Notes: generated by a model from the letters alone, not told the origin. A stretch of DNA of 64,000 nt from JAOUEA01 sp963825635 (GCA_963825635.1 CAWGTU010000001.1:868001-932000); one strand, 5' to 3'. Shown: positions 8,883 through 17,987, counted from the stretch's first letter. Numbers and translations: made by a program.

Positions 8883-8975
8883 CGCACCCACCTCCGACTC
8901 CATCGTGGACCGCGCGCGAGCCGCGCTGGCCGCCGAGGGACCCGCCGTGCCGGGGACCGGTCGAAAGACCTAAGG

Positions 8976-10061
8976 TCAGCGGCCGGGGTACTCGGCGAAG
9001 ACGTACCCCTGCGGCTCGGAGTCACACGGGTTCCCGCGGCCGAACGTGATGCGACCCTCGGTGACGTCGGCGACGCACCAGAAGACCGTCTTCTCGTTCG
9101 ATCGGCCGAACTCCGGGTGCCGGCAGAGCGAGTCCGGCTTCGTCTCGTGGTCGCTCAGGATCTCGCGCATCGTCGCGGCCGTGACCGAGCCGGGCGGGCT
9201 GGCGGCGATCAGCTCACGGGCCCGTTCGTACCGGATCGCGGAGCGCTCCGCGTAGGCGGGGTCGCCCTCGAACGGCAGCATCCGGTCGCAGACGTAGTGG
9301 TTCGTGTGCACGAGGTGTCCCGCGCCGTCGAGGCCGGTGACCTCGGCGTCTGTGGCACTCCCCTCGACGTTGGCGACGCCGCCGTCGGCGCTCGTGAGCA
9401 CGTTGTTGTAGCTCGACGCGCGGTCGTGGCGAAGCGACATCGACACCATCGCGTCGAGGGAGCGGGCCCGCATCATCTCGAGCACCTGATGGGATCGTGA
9501 GATGCCGAGCCGCTCGTCGTTGGGCGAGAGCTCGTTGCCGGTGAGCGAGAGCCCGGCCGAGTTCCAGCCGACGGAGAGCCACGGCACGCCGCCGAGCTGG
9601 AAGATCGTCGGGTCGCCCGCGACCTGCTTCTCGATCCCGACGATGTGCTCCTCGGCGGCGGGGCGCAGATCGTTCGTGTGGCCGACGAGCAAGTGACCGT
9701 CGGCGGTCGCGCTCGGACCGGCCACGACGTCGCTGCACCGGCCCTGCGTGACCTTCCGTCGCGGCTCGTACCAGAGCTCCTCGATCGAGGCCGCGAAGAA
9801 GTCGAGCGGATCGATCGCGGCCGCCTCGGCGATGCCTTCCAGCTCCTCCACGAGCCAGGGCAGGCGTGGCTCGGTGAACGCGAGGTATTCCTGCGCCAGG
9901 GCCCGCTGCCGGTCGACCGTGCGCCCCGCCGGCAGGTCGTCGAAGACCTGTGCCGCCTCGGCATGGATGCGGTCGCGTGCGGCCTCCCCGAGCTGTCGGC
10001 CGACCTCGAGGTGGTTGGGGCCCGAGACCCGGATCATCTCGATGCGCGGCGGCGGGGTCAC
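8976..10061 (-). CDS. C45-family (isopenicillin N acyltransferase-like) peptidase
   Basis: 361 residues. It resembles the Ntn-hydrolase family that includes acyl-CoA:6-aminopenicillanate acyltransferase. The likely nucleophile is the Cys in QGRCSDVVAG (about residue 120), which would become N-terminal after autocleavage. Other family blocks are GHTNDL, NSAGLSLTGN and HTNHYV. The GTG start at 10061 overlaps the stop of the upstream aminotransferase by four bases, so they form one transcription unit. Family members cleave amide bonds of small peptides or N-acyl compounds; the substrate here is unknown. The frame itself is intact although its partner gene is broken. Confidence 0.8.
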   Translation of the reverse strand: MTPPPRIEMIRVSGPNHLEVGRQLGEAARDRIHAEAAQVFDDLPAGRTVDRQRALAQEYLAFTEPRLPWLVEELEGIAEAAAIDPLDFFAASIEELWYEPRRKVTQGRCSDVVAGPSATADGHLLVGHTNDLRPAAEEHIVGIEKQVAGDPTIFQLGGVPWLSVGWNSAGLSLTGNELSPNDERLGISRSHQVLEMMRARSLDAMVSMSLRHDRASSYNNVLTSADGGVANVEGSATDAEVTGLDGAGHLVHTNHYVCDRMLPFEGDPAYAERSAIRYERARELIAASPPGSVTAATMREILSDHETKPDSLCRHPEFGRSNEKTVFWCVADVTEGRITFGRGNPCDSEPQGYVFAEYPGR

Positions 10062-11420
10062 GACGTGAGCTCCCCGATGAGCGACCCGAACGCGTCGACG
10101 TAGGCGTCGACGTCGCCCTCGGTCGCGGGTATCGAGCAGGTCGGTCCCGCACCGACGATCGCCTCCCAGACGCCGGCGGTTCGCCAGGTAGACGCGGATC
10201 AGGTTCCGCAACGGCACGTCGAGGGTCGTCAGAGCCTCCTCTGCATCGCGGGGCATCGACGGTGCGAAGGTGTACCCGGACCGGGGCCAGAACCGGTGGA
10301 TCGTCCACGGCAGCCCGGCCTGCCCGACCGCGCGGTGCGATGCCGTCGGCGAGCCTTACGCCGAGCGTTCGAGTGTGCGAGTACGCCTCGCTCGGTGAGC
10401 ACGTCGCCGAGCGCAGCGCGGGCCGCCGCCATCGACAACGGGTTGCGCGAACAGCGTGCCGCCGGTCGCGACCGTCGGGAGAACGCTCTCCGGCTTCACC
10501 GGATCGGAGAGCGTCTCGGCGACGTGCTCGGTCATGCCGTAGGCGCCAAGCGGCAGGCCGCCTGCGATCGACTTCCCGATGGTGAGCACGTCGGGCGCGA
10601 GACCCCAGATGCCGGTCAATCCGCCGGGGCCGACCACGTGGGTGTGGGTCTCGTCGTACGCGAGCAGGGTTCCCGTGTCGCGGGTCGCGGCTCGCAGCGA
10701 CTCGTGGAAGCCAGGCTCAGGCAGCGCCAACCCGACGAAGTTCGTGAGCGCCGGCTCGGTGATGACGATCGCGACTCGGCGCGTGTCGAGCACCTCTCGC
10801 AGCGCGTCCAGATCGTTGAACGGAACGATCGCGACGTGGTCGGTCACGTCGGCAGGCAAACCGGCTTCCTCGGGGACAAGCTCGCCGTGCTCGAGCTCGA
10901 CGAGGCCCTCGTCGAAGTGGCCGTGGTACTTCCCGCTGAAGAACAGCACCTTGTCGCGACCGGTCACGACCCGTGCGATCCGGATCGCCTCGAGGTTCGC
11001 GCCGGTCGCGCTCAGCGTGAACTGCCACTTCGGCAGGCATAGCGGCGGGCGAGCTCCTCGGCCACCCAGATCGAGTCCTCGCTCGGCAGCAGGAACTGCG
11101 ATCCAGCGGCCACTGCGCCGCGAGACCGCCTCGACCACCGGCTCGGGCGCGTAGCCGCCGAACATCGACATGTCGGCGATGTTGAAGTCGGCGTACTCGT
11201 TGCCATCGACGTCGCGGAACCGGGCCCCCTTCGCGTCGTCGATCCACAGTGGTGGGTGGTCGTAGGCGGTGCGGAACCACGACATCGGAACGCCGTTCGG
11301 CATGGCCTTCTCCGCGCGGTGCCAGGTCTCGATGCTGCGGGGGTGGGCGTCGGCGAACCGGGCGTCCTCGCGAGCCTTGAGCTCCGCGACCTTGGCGGGG
11401 TCGATGCCGTGTGCGCTCAT
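10058..11420 (-). pseudogene. Class III (HemL/GSAM-like) aminotransferase, broken by six indels
   Basis: A PLP-dependent class III aminotransferase is readable end to end, but only by switching frame six times. It runs from MSAHGIDPAKVAELKARED through FLLPSEDSIWVAEELARRY, LPKWQFTLSATGANLEAIR, the substrate/PLP region YDETHTHVVGPGGLTG and the lysine in LTIGKSIAGGLPLGA, to GLPWTIHRFWPRSGYTFAPS and VWEAIVGAGPTCSIPATEGD. Apparent extra bases lie near 11115, 10445, 10390, 10335 and 10176 and a missing base near 11038; the five additions all read as an extra C on the coding strand. Between them the amino acids are fully conserved. This looks like very recent loss or sequence error. The stop overlaps the start of the C45 peptidase gene. 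Confidence 0.8.
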
Positions 11421-11431
11421 GACAGGCATCT

Positions 11432-12661
11432 CTACCACTTGAACGACTCGAGGGAACCGTCCTCGGTCCCGGCGATCGTGGCGTCGGGCGCGATCACGGC
11501 GGGAGCCAACGCCGGAGCAGCGAGCTTTCGCACGCGCACGGGGTCGCAGGCCTCGTCGGAGCGGCAGTCGAGCAGCACGCGCGCGAGCGCTCCGTTGTCC
11601 GAGGTGACGATCACGCGGTCGCCGTCGACCGCCGGGGTGCCCAGGGGCGTGGTGGCGACCTCGTAGGAAGCGACGGGGTCGCACCGACCCTGGTCGCACG
11701 TCGAGCGGAAGACCCAGAGCCGCCCCTCATCGTCACCGACGAGCACCCGACCGCCGGCGATCGCGGGCGCGCTCGCCGCTCCGGTCGCGAACGGGGCGCC
11801 CGGCACGAACGAGGCCCGCCACTCGGGTTCGCATCGCCCCGTGCAGGAGAGGGAGAACGCCATCAGCTGACCGCGTGCCACCGTGAACGCGAGGCCCTCG
11901 CCGACCGCGACGGCCGTGGCGGGGCCGTCGGTGCGGCCGGTCCACTGGGGCTCGCAGTCCTCTCCGCAGACGGCGGGGTAGGCGGCGATCCCGCCTCGCG
12001 TCGACGACGACGCCACGATCACGAGCCCACCGCCGAGCGCGGGGGGCCCGGCCGCCGGCCTCCCCGGCACGTGGGCGTTCCACGCCGCCGGGCATGCGAG
12101 ATCCTCGCTCGCGCACCCCACCGGGAACGCGTAGAGCTCGTCGGACGTGACGTAGACGAGGTCGAAGTTCGCCGCCGGCTGCGAGACCGGGCCGTCGCCG
12201 GCGACGCCGACCCACTCCGGGGAGCAGCCCTCGCCGTCGCAGGTCGACGGGAACGCGTAGAGCTGACCTTCCGAGGACCCCACGAAGACCCTCTCGTCAC
12301 GGACGGTCGGGACCGAGAGCGGTCCGTCCGGCACCACGCCGCGCCAGCTCGGCGCGCAGTCGCCGGCGGCGACGGCGCACGAGACCGGGAACACGGAGAG
12401 CTGCTCACTCGCGACGTAGAGGCGCCCGTCGTCGATCGCGAGGCCGGTCACGGGCGAGTCCACCGTCGCGCGCCACTCTGCGGACGGGCTCCCGGTGACG
12501 CTCGTCGGCCGAGGGGCCCGGTCGGCCGCGCGCAGCACCCTGATCGCGCCGCCGACCACGAGCAAGCCGAGCGCCATCGCGAGCAGCGCGACACCGACCC
12601 GCATCGTGGCTCGCCGATGTCGCTCGTAGGTGGGTCGCAGGTGGCCGAACACGGCGCCCAT
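11432..12661 (-). CDS. Membrane-anchored PQQ/beta-propeller protein with Cys pairs
   Basis: 409 residues. One membrane segment near residues 20-45 (VGVALLAMALGLLVVGGAI) is followed by an extracytoplasmic domain of PQQ-like blades (DGRLYVASE, DERVFVGSSEGQLYAF, GGRVLVGDDEGRLWVF). Seven times, at the same place in a blade, the sequence has a cysteine, four to eight residues, another cysteine and usually P-x-W (STCDGEGCSPEW, AVCGEDCEPQW, LSCTGRCEPEW), suggesting a disulfide loop per blade. No quinoprotein catalytic residues are evident, so it is probably structural or binding. The start at 12661 lacks a good ribosome site; Met20 is the alternative. It precedes the broken aminotransferase by 11 bp. 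Confidence 0.75.
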   Translation of the reverse strand: MGAVFGHLRPTYERHRRATMRVGVALLAMALGLLVVGGAIRVLRAADRAPRPTSVTGSPSAEWRATVDSPVTGLAIDDGRLYVASEQLSVFPVSCAVAAGDCAPSWRGVVPDGPLSVPTVRDERVFVGSSEGQLYAFPSTCDGEGCSPEWVGVAGDGPVSQPAANFDLVYVTSDELYAFPVGCASEDLACPAAWNAHVPGRPAAGPPALGGGLVIVASSSTRGGIAAYPAVCGEDCEPQWTGRTDGPATAVAVGEGLAFTVARGQLMAFSLSCTGRCEPEWRASFVPGAPFATGAASAPAIAGGRVLVGDDEGRLWVFRSTCDQGRCDPVASYEVATTPLGTPAVDGDRVIVTSDNGALARVLLDCRSDEACDPVRVRKLAAPALAPAVIAPDATIAGTEDGSLESFKW

Positions 12662-12678
12662 CGTGGCGCAGCGGGGGG

Positions 12679-13389
12679 TCAGGTGTCTCGCCGGCTGGGG
12701 TCGGGCATGTGTGCGCGGCGACCGTCGCGGACCAGTTGCGTCGCGGCCGCCGCCAGCAGCGCGGCGCCCGCGCCGAGGAGCGAGCCCGCGACCACGTCGG
12801 AGAGCCAGTGGTGGTCGACCACCGTGCGCGAGGTCGCCATGAGCACGATCCACGCGGCGGCGAGCGCGTACCAGCCGCGCCGGGAGCGCCACGGGCTGGA
12901 GGCAACGAGCACCAGGCCGATCGCGACCTGGGCGGCCGTCTTCGCGTGCGCGCTCGGGAACGACGTGAACGGGCTCTCCGGGTCCATCGCGGTCGGGCGT
13001 TGCCTGGCGAGCCCCGGCTTGAGCGCGGCCGTGAGCACATCGGCCAGGATCCAGCCGAGCAACCACGCCGCGAGGTCCCATCGACGCCGCCGGACCACGA
13101 GCCAGATCGCGACGACGATGCGCAACGGCACCATGACCACGCCGGCCCCGAGCCGCTCGAACGCCTCGCCGGCCGACCGGATCCAGCCGGGCCATCCGAG
13201 CGCCATGCGCCGCCACGCGTCGTCCAGTCCTTGCAGCAACGGCGGGGCATCGACGTCGGACGCGACCGTGATCGCCAGCGCCGCGACCCCGGCGAGCATC
13301 CCGGCCCCGATCGCGATCGAGCGGCGCGGGTCGCGGACCAGGTCGCCGTCCTGGCGGAGCCGTTCGCGCGGGCCGTCGTCCTCGTGCAC
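12679..13389 (-). CDS. PAP2-superfamily membrane phosphatase
   Basis: 236 residues with about five or six membrane segments. The three phosphatase motifs are present: KPGLARQRP (KxxxxxxRP), PSAHA (PSGH-type, with Ala for Gly) and SRTVVDHHWLSD (SRxxxxxHxxxD). Such enzymes dephosphorylate phosphatidic acid, undecaprenyl diphosphate or related lipids at the outer membrane face. The gene starts at GTG 13389 exactly six bases after TAAGGT, so it should be leaderless. It is divergent from rmuC and heads a cluster ending at the C45 peptidase. Confidence 0.87.
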   Translation of the reverse strand: MHEDDGPRERLRQDGDLVRDPRRSIAIGAGMLAGVAALAITVASDVDAPPLLQGLDDAWRRMALGWPGWIRSAGEAFERLGAGVVMVPLRIVVAIWLVVRRRRWDLAAWLLGWILADVLTAALKPGLARQRPTAMDPESPFTSFPSAHAKTAAQVAIGLVLVASSPWRSRRGWYALAAAWIVLMATSRTVVDHHWLSDVVAGSLLGAGAALLAAAATQLVRDGRRAHMPDPSRRDT

Positions 13390-13395
13390 GCGTCG

Positions 13396-13401
13396 ACCTT
13401 A
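13396..13401 (-). promoter_or_regulatory. Leaderless -10 element for the PAP2 gene
   Basis: On the - strand TAAGGT is followed by six bases and the GTG start, placing the transcription start at or next to the start codon. Confidence 0.6.
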
Positions 13402-13460
13402 GATGTCAGAGGGAGTCGCTACGGTCGAGCTTCGACTTCCCCGACCTCCAGGAGGATCCC

Positions 13461-14498
13461 GTGAGCGAGCAGATCGGCTTCGTGCTGCTGGCCGTCGTGT
13501 GCGGACTCGTCGCCGGCGTCGTCGTGGCGAGCAGGCGCCGCCCTGCAGTCGGCGGCACGGTTGCCGCCGACGCCGCCACCGCCCGCATGGAGGCCCGCCT
13601 CGAGGTGCAGGCCGCCGAGCTGCGGCGCCTCGCCGACACCGCCGCCACGCGCGACCTCGCGGGCGAGCAGCTGCGTGCCGGTGTCGAGGGCGCCCGGCGC
13701 GCGGTGCAGGAGCTCACCGTGCGCGAGCAGGAGCGGCGTGGCACCGACGCGGAGCAGCGCGAGGTGATCCGCCGGCTCTCGACCGTGCTGGCCGGCGGGG
13801 CATCCAAGGGCCGTGCCGGTGAGCACGTCCTGCGCGATCACCTCTCGGCGCTGCCGCCCACGATGCTCGTCACCGACTTCCGGGTCGGGGGCAAGGTCGT
13901 GGAGTTCGGGCTGCTGATGTCCGACGGGCGGCGGCTGCCGATCGACTCGAAGTGGACGGCGCTCGCCGAGCTCGAGGCCCTCGAGGCCGCCACCGACGGC
14001 GTCACCCGTGACGCGTGCGCACGGGCGGTCGAGAAGGCGGTCGCCCAACGGGCGAAGGAGGTCGCGCAGTACCTCGACCCGGCCGTGACGGCGCCCGTCG
14101 CCGTAGCGGCCGTCCCCGACGCCGCCTACGAGGTCCTGCGTCGGGCGCACGCCGACGCCTACGGGCACGGCGTCGTGATCGTGCCGTACTCCTCGGCGCT
14201 GCCGATCGTGCTGTTCCTTTTCACGCTCGTGCAGCGGTTCGGCGACGCCGCCGACGTGCAGGCGAGCCTCGCCGAGGTGGGCGGGGTGCTCGACTCGCTG
14301 GAAGCGGTCGTCGAGAACCGGTTCGCACGCGCGGGCACGATGATCACCAACGGCGCCGACGAGTTCCGCTCCCAGCTCGGCAAGGCGCGCGGCTCGATCG
14401 CGCGGGCCCGCGCGTCAAGGGTCGAACCCGTCGGCTCCGACGGCGCGCTCCCCGCGGACGCCGACGAGGAGGGTGGTCCACTGTCGGTCGTGCGTTGA
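13461..14498 (+). CDS. rmuC: RmuC-family DNA recombination protein
   Basis: 345 residues. One N-terminal membrane anchor (IGFVLLAVVCGLVAGVVVA) is followed by a coiled-coil stretch (about 35-110) and the RmuC nuclease-like core with KVVEFGLLMSDGRRLPIDSKW and HGVVIVPYSSALPIVL. RmuC proteins limit DNA inversions and sister-repeat rearrangements and have a PD-(D/E)xK-like fold. CAGGAGG lies six bases before the GTG start. A TACGGT -10-like element lies upstream at about 13416. Assignment is secure by architecture. Confidence 0.88.
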   Translation: MSEQIGFVLLAVVCGLVAGVVVASRRRPAVGGTVAADAATARMEARLEVQAAELRRLADTAATRDLAGEQLRAGVEGARRAVQELTVREQERRGTDAEQREVIRRLSTVLAGGASKGRAGEHVLRDHLSALPPTMLVTDFRVGGKVVEFGLLMSDGRRLPIDSKWTALAELEALEAATDGVTRDACARAVEKAVAQRAKEVAQYLDPAVTAPVAVAAVPDAAYEVLRRAHADAYGHGVVIVPYSSALPIVLFLFTLVQRFGDAADVQASLAEVGGVLDSLEAVVENRFARAGTMITNGADEFRSQLGKARGSIARARASRVEPVGSDGALPADADEEGGPLSVVR

Positions 14499-14519
14499 GG
14501 TTGTGCGAAGCTTCCGCGC

Positions 14520-14855
14520 ATGGACTTCGAGGAGGCACTCGCGAAGCTCGACTTCCGCCTGGGTGAGAAGCGCGCGTTCGGGGGCGGCGCGCGGCTCTAC
14601 GAGGCCCATCCCAACGCCTTCATGACCTACACCGTGCAGGCGTTCGACGACGGCACGGCGATCTTCAGCTGGGAGTTCGCGGTCGGCGAATACCTGGCCG
14701 GGCGAGGGCTGCAGGTGGGGTCCGACGAGGCGCTGAACCAGTTCGTCTTCCCCCGCCAGGACCTCCGCGGACGCCAGGACGCGGCCTGGCTGGTGGGCGC
14801 CGTCGAGCAGACCGAGGCGATGCTCTCGACGATCCGGCTCGACCGGCCGGAGTAG
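14520..14855 (+). CDS. Conserved hypothetical protein (111 aa)
   Basis: A soluble acidic protein I do not recognise. It contains EAHPNAFMTYTVQAFDDG and SWEFAVGEYLAGRGLQVGSD and has no signal peptide, membrane segment or metal motif. Codon usage matches the neighbours, so it is likely real. Its TAG stop is part of the TAGTCT -10 element of the next gene. It lies 21 bp behind rmuC and could be read through from it. Confidence 0.65.
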   Translation: MDFEEALAKLDFRLGEKRAFGGGARLYEAHPNAFMTYTVQAFDDGTAIFSWEFAVGEYLAGRGLQVGSDEALNQFVFPRQDLRGRQDAAWLVGAVEQTEAMLSTIRLDRPE

Positions 14856-14858
14856 TCT
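14853..14858 (+). promoter_or_regulatory. Leaderless -10 element for the GH114-like gene
   Basis: TAGTCT followed by six bases and ATG 14865. The first three bases double as the stop codon of the upstream gene. Confidence 0.6.
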
Positions 14859-14864
14859 GCGGCG

Positions 14865-15683
14865 ATGCGGCGCTTCGCGATCCTCCTCGTGCTCGCCGCG
14901 GCGTACGCGTCGTTCCCGGCGATCGCCACAGCCTCGCCCCGAGCACCCGAGCTGCCCGAGCCCGTGCCGTGCGACGGATGCTGGGTCCCGGCGCTCGAGA
15001 CCAGCTGGCAGTGGCAGCTGCAGGGCCCGATCGACACGTCGTTCGACGTGGACATGTACGACGTCGACGGGTTCGAGGTGCCTCGCGGCGTGATCGCAGG
15101 CCTGCACGACGACGGCCGCGCGGTCGTCTGCTACATCAGCGCCGGTTCGTGGGAGCGGTGGCGCCCCGACGCCGGCCGGTTCCCCGAACGCGTGCTCGGC
15201 CGGTCGAACGGGTGGCCGGGGGAGCGCTGGCTCGACATCAGCCGGCGGTCGGTGATGCGTCCGATCATGGAGCGGCGTCTCGACATGTGCGCACGCAAAG
15301 GCTTCGATACGGTCGAGTTCGACAACGTCGACGGGTACGCGAACCGCTCCGGGTTCCCGCTCACGAGCGCCGACCAGCTCCGGTACAACGTCATGCTCGC
15401 GAACGAAGCACATCGGCGCGGCCTCAGCGCCCTGCTGAAGAACGACCTCGGCCAGATCCGCGCGCTGTTGCCGTACTTCGACGCCGCCCTGAACGAGCAG
15501 TGCCACCAGTACGACGAGTGCGGACGTCTCGACCCGTTCGTCGAGGCCGGCAAGGCCGTGTTCGGCGTCGAGTACAAACTCGAGACCGACCAGTTCTGCC
15601 CCGACGCGAACGCCCACGACTTCAACTTCCTGAAGAAGCGCCTCGCGCTCGGCCCGTGGCGCGTTCCCTGCCGCGGGGAGTAA
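14865..15683 (+). CDS. Secreted GH114-like endo-alpha-1,4-polygalactosaminidase
   Basis: 272 residues with a Sec signal peptide (FAILLVLAAAYASFPAIA) and a TIM-barrel domain of the GH114/TM1410 type. Diagnostic blocks are WQWQLQGPID, CYISAGSWERWRPD, a conserved acidic cluster in FDTVEFDNVDGYAN, and LKNDLGQI. Characterised fungal and bacterial relatives hydrolyse galactosaminogalactan; an exopolysaccharide target is likely but unproven. Several cysteines fit an exported protein. It lacks an adjacent polysaccharide cluster. The start is predicted leaderless. Confidence 0.82.
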   Translation: MRRFAILLVLAAAYASFPAIATASPRAPELPEPVPCDGCWVPALETSWQWQLQGPIDTSFDVDMYDVDGFEVPRGVIAGLHDDGRAVVCYISAGSWERWRPDAGRFPERVLGRSNGWPGERWLDISRRSVMRPIMERRLDMCARKGFDTVEFDNVDGYANRSGFPLTSADQLRYNVMLANEAHRRGLSALLKNDLGQIRALLPYFDAALNEQCHQYDECGRLDPFVEAGKAVFGVEYKLETDQFCPDANAHDFNFLKKRLALGPWRVPCRGE

Positions 15684-15722
15684 CGGCCCGAGCCCGTCGA
15701 GTGGTCATGGTTACCCGTCGTG

Positions 15723-15736
15723 TGCATACTTATGCA
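15723..15736 (+). promoter_or_regulatory. ARG box (ArgR operator) in the argC promoter
   Basis: TGCATACTTATGCA is a perfect palindrome with 6-bp arms and fits the TGMATA-N2-TATKCA type of ARG box. It ends two bases before the argC ATG and covers CATACT, the likely -10. ArgR, encoded in the same operon, binds such sites with arginine as corepressor. Binding is inferred. Confidence 0.7.
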
Positions 15737-15738
15737 CC

Positions 15739-16791
15739 ATGACGGAGGTGACCCGCGTCGCTGTGCTCGGGGCGTCCGGCTATGCCGGCGGGGAGATCGT
15801 GCGCCTGCTCGCGGCGCACCGGCGGGCCGAGGTCACGTTCCTGGGAGCGAAGGACTCCGCGGGCAAGACGCTCGCCGAGGTCCATCCGCACCTGGTCTCG
15901 CTGCCGATCGCGGGCAACGCCATGGAGTCGATCGAGCCCGACACGATCGCCGGGGAGGCCGACGTCGTGTTCTCGGCCCTGCCGAACGGCACGAGCGCCT
16001 CGCTCGTGCCGGCGCTGCTCGACGCGGGGGTGCGCGTGATCGACCTCGCGGGGGACTTCCGGCTTCCCGCCGAGGCGTACCCGGAGTGGTACGGCTTCGA
16101 GCATCCCTCGCCCGCGCTGCTCGAGAGGGCGGTCTACGGCGTGCCGGAGCTGTTCGGGGCGCAGGTCGCGGGCGCCGAGCTCGTCGCGAACCCGGGCTGC
16201 TTCGCGACCTCGGCGATCCTCGGCCTCGCACCGCTGCTCGGTGAAGGGCTGATCGAGCCCGGCGCGATCCGCGTCGACGGGAAGACCGGCATGTCCGGGG
16301 CGGGGAAGGCCGCGAACGAGTCCACGATCTACACCTCGACCGAGGAGAGCATCAGGCCCTACCGTGTGCCGACGCACCAGCACACGCCCGAGATCGAGCG
16401 GGGGCTGGAGCTCGCGACCGGCGTTGCGCCTCCGGTGCTGTTCGTGCCGCACCTCGTGCCGGCGGTCCGCGGCGTGCTCACGACGAGCTACGCGACGCTT
16501 ACGGAGGGGACCACGACCGAGACCCTCACCGAGGCGCTCACCGTCGCGTATGCGGGTCGTCCGTTCGTGCGCGTGCTCGCGCCCGGCGCGATGGCGGACT
16601 CCAAGCGCGTGCGCGGCACGAACGTGATCGAGCTGCAGGCGGTCGCCGACGCCCGGACCGGCACGGCGGTCGTGGTCGGCGCGGTGGACAACCTCGTGAA
16701 GGGGGCCGCGGGCCAGGCGATCCAGAACCTGAACCTCGCGCTCGGCTTCGACGAGGCGGAAGGCCTGCCGACCGTGGCGGTGTACCCGTGA
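15739..16791 (+). CDS. argC: N-acetyl-gamma-glutamyl-phosphate reductase
   Basis: 350 residues. It reduces N-acetylglutamyl phosphate to the semialdehyde with NADPH, the third step of arginine synthesis. The N-terminal Rossmann motif (AVLGASGYAGGEIVRLL) is clear, and the catalytic cysteine is in NPGCFATSAILGL (about residue 154). Other blocks are GKTGMSGAGKA and HQHTPEI, the latter with the active-site histidine. It is the first gene of argCJBDRGH, directly behind the ARG box, with an mRNA leader of only a few bases. The stop overlaps argJ by four bases. Confidence 0.97.
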   Translation: MTEVTRVAVLGASGYAGGEIVRLLAAHRRAEVTFLGAKDSAGKTLAEVHPHLVSLPIAGNAMESIEPDTIAGEADVVFSALPNGTSASLVPALLDAGVRVIDLAGDFRLPAEAYPEWYGFEHPSPALLERAVYGVPELFGAQVAGAELVANPGCFATSAILGLAPLLGEGLIEPGAIRVDGKTGMSGAGKAANESTIYTSTEESIRPYRVPTHQHTPEIERGLELATGVAPPVLFVPHLVPAVRGVLTTSYATLTEGTTTETLTEALTVAYAGRPFVRVLAPGAMADSKRVRGTNVIELQAVADARTGTAVVVGAVDNLVKGAAGQAIQNLNLALGFDEAEGLPTVAVYP

Positions 16792-17987
16792 GCGTCACGT
16801 ACCCGCTCGGATTCCGTGCCGCGGGGGTCACGGTTGGCTTCAAGCCGAGCGGCCTGCCCGACCTCGGCCTGCTGGTGGGCGAGCCCGGCACGACGGCCGC
16901 GGCGCTGTTCACCACGAACGCCGTGGTGGCCGCGCCGATCGAGGTCGGGAGAGACCGCCTCGCGCGCGGCCGCATCCGAGCGGTGCTCGTGAACAGCGGT
17001 CAGGCCAACGCGGCGACGGGTCCTCGGGGGATCGACGACGCGCTCGCGACCAGCGCCGAGGCGGCGTCGTTGCTCGGTACCGAGCCCGACGAGGTGCTGC
17101 CCAGCTCGACCGGCGTGATCGGGGAACCGCTGCACGTCGGCCAGATGCAGGCAGCGATACCCGCGCTGGTCGAGGCGTTGTCGTCCGACGGCGGCGAGGC
17201 GTTCGCCCGCGCGATCATGACGACCGACACCGTGCACAAGCATGCGGCCGCCGACGCGGGCGCGTTCCGGGTGGGTGGATGCGCGAAGGGCGTCGGCATG
17301 ATCGCGCCGAACCTCGCCACGATGCTCGCGTTCGTCACGACCGACGCCGCGGTGGCCGCCTGCGACCTGCGCAGGCTCGCGTGCGAGATGTTGGCGCCGC
17401 GGTTCAACGCGCTCACGGTCGACGGATGCACGTCGACGAACGACACGGTGCTGCTGCTCGCCAGCGGCGCTGCGAGTGGCGACGGCGCCGTCGAGCCCGG
17501 CTCCTCCGCCTGGGAGGACCTCGTACGGGCGATCGACACGGTCGGCGAGTCCCTCGTCTCCCAGCTGATCGCCGACGGCGAGGGCGTGACCCACGTGATG
17601 ATCGTCGACGTCGAGGGCGCCGCGACCGAGGACGACGCCCGCCGGGTCGCGAAGGCCGTGGCCGACTCGCCGCTGGTCAAGACCGCGGTCTTCGGCGGCG
17701 ACCCGAACCCGGGGCGCTTCCTGCAGGCGGCCGGCGCGGCCGGCGTGTCGCTCGACCCGTCGCGACTCGACGTCTCGATCGGCGACGTGGCCGTGGCGGT
17801 CGGTGGCGTGATCCCGCCGGTCTACTTCGAGCCGGCTTCCCCGCTCGCCGATGAGGCAGCCGCCGCGATGAAGGAAGCCGAGATCGCCGTGCGCGTACGC
17901 CTCGGCGACGGGCCGGGGTCGAGCCGCGCCTACGGCTGCGATCTCAGCTACGAGTACGTGCGCATCAACGGGGAATACACGACGTGA
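16788..17987 (+). CDS. argJ: Glutamate N-acetyltransferase / amino-acid acetyltransferase
   Basis: 399 residues. ArgJ transfers acetyl from N-acetylornithine to glutamate, and bifunctional forms also use acetyl-CoA. The precursor cleaves itself before the threonine of NLATMLAFVTTDA (about residue 184), which becomes the nucleophile of the beta chain. The oxyanion region SSTGVIGEPL and the C-terminal block CDLSYEYVRINGEY are present. Its presence means the acetyl cycle is used, and no argE-type deacetylase is needed. The GTG start overlaps argC and the stop overlaps argB. Confidence 0.96.
   Translation: MSVTYPLGFRAAGVTVGFKPSGLPDLGLLVGEPGTTAAALFTTNAVVAAPIEVGRDRLARGRIRAVLVNSGQANAATGPRGIDDALATSAEAASLLGTEPDEVLPSSTGVIGEPLHVGQMQAAIPALVEALSSDGGEAFARAIMTTDTVHKHAAADAGAFRVGGCAKGVGMIAPNLATMLAFVTTDAAVAACDLRRLACEMLAPRFNALTVDGCTSTNDTVLLLASGAASGDGAVEPGSSAWEDLVRAIDTVGESLVSQLIADGEGVTHVMIVDVEGAATEDDARRVAKAVADSPLVKTAVFGGDPNPGRFLQAAGAAGVSLDPSRLDVSIGDVAVAVGGVIPPVYFEPASPLADEAAAAMKEAEIAVRVRLGDGPGSSRAYGCDLSYEYVRINGEYTT

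Noticed and set aside
10061..10256. N-terminal extension of the C45 peptidase
   Set aside because: These codons are the C-terminal end of the aminotransferase read in one of its shifted frames; GTG 10061 with the GTGA overlap is the natural start.
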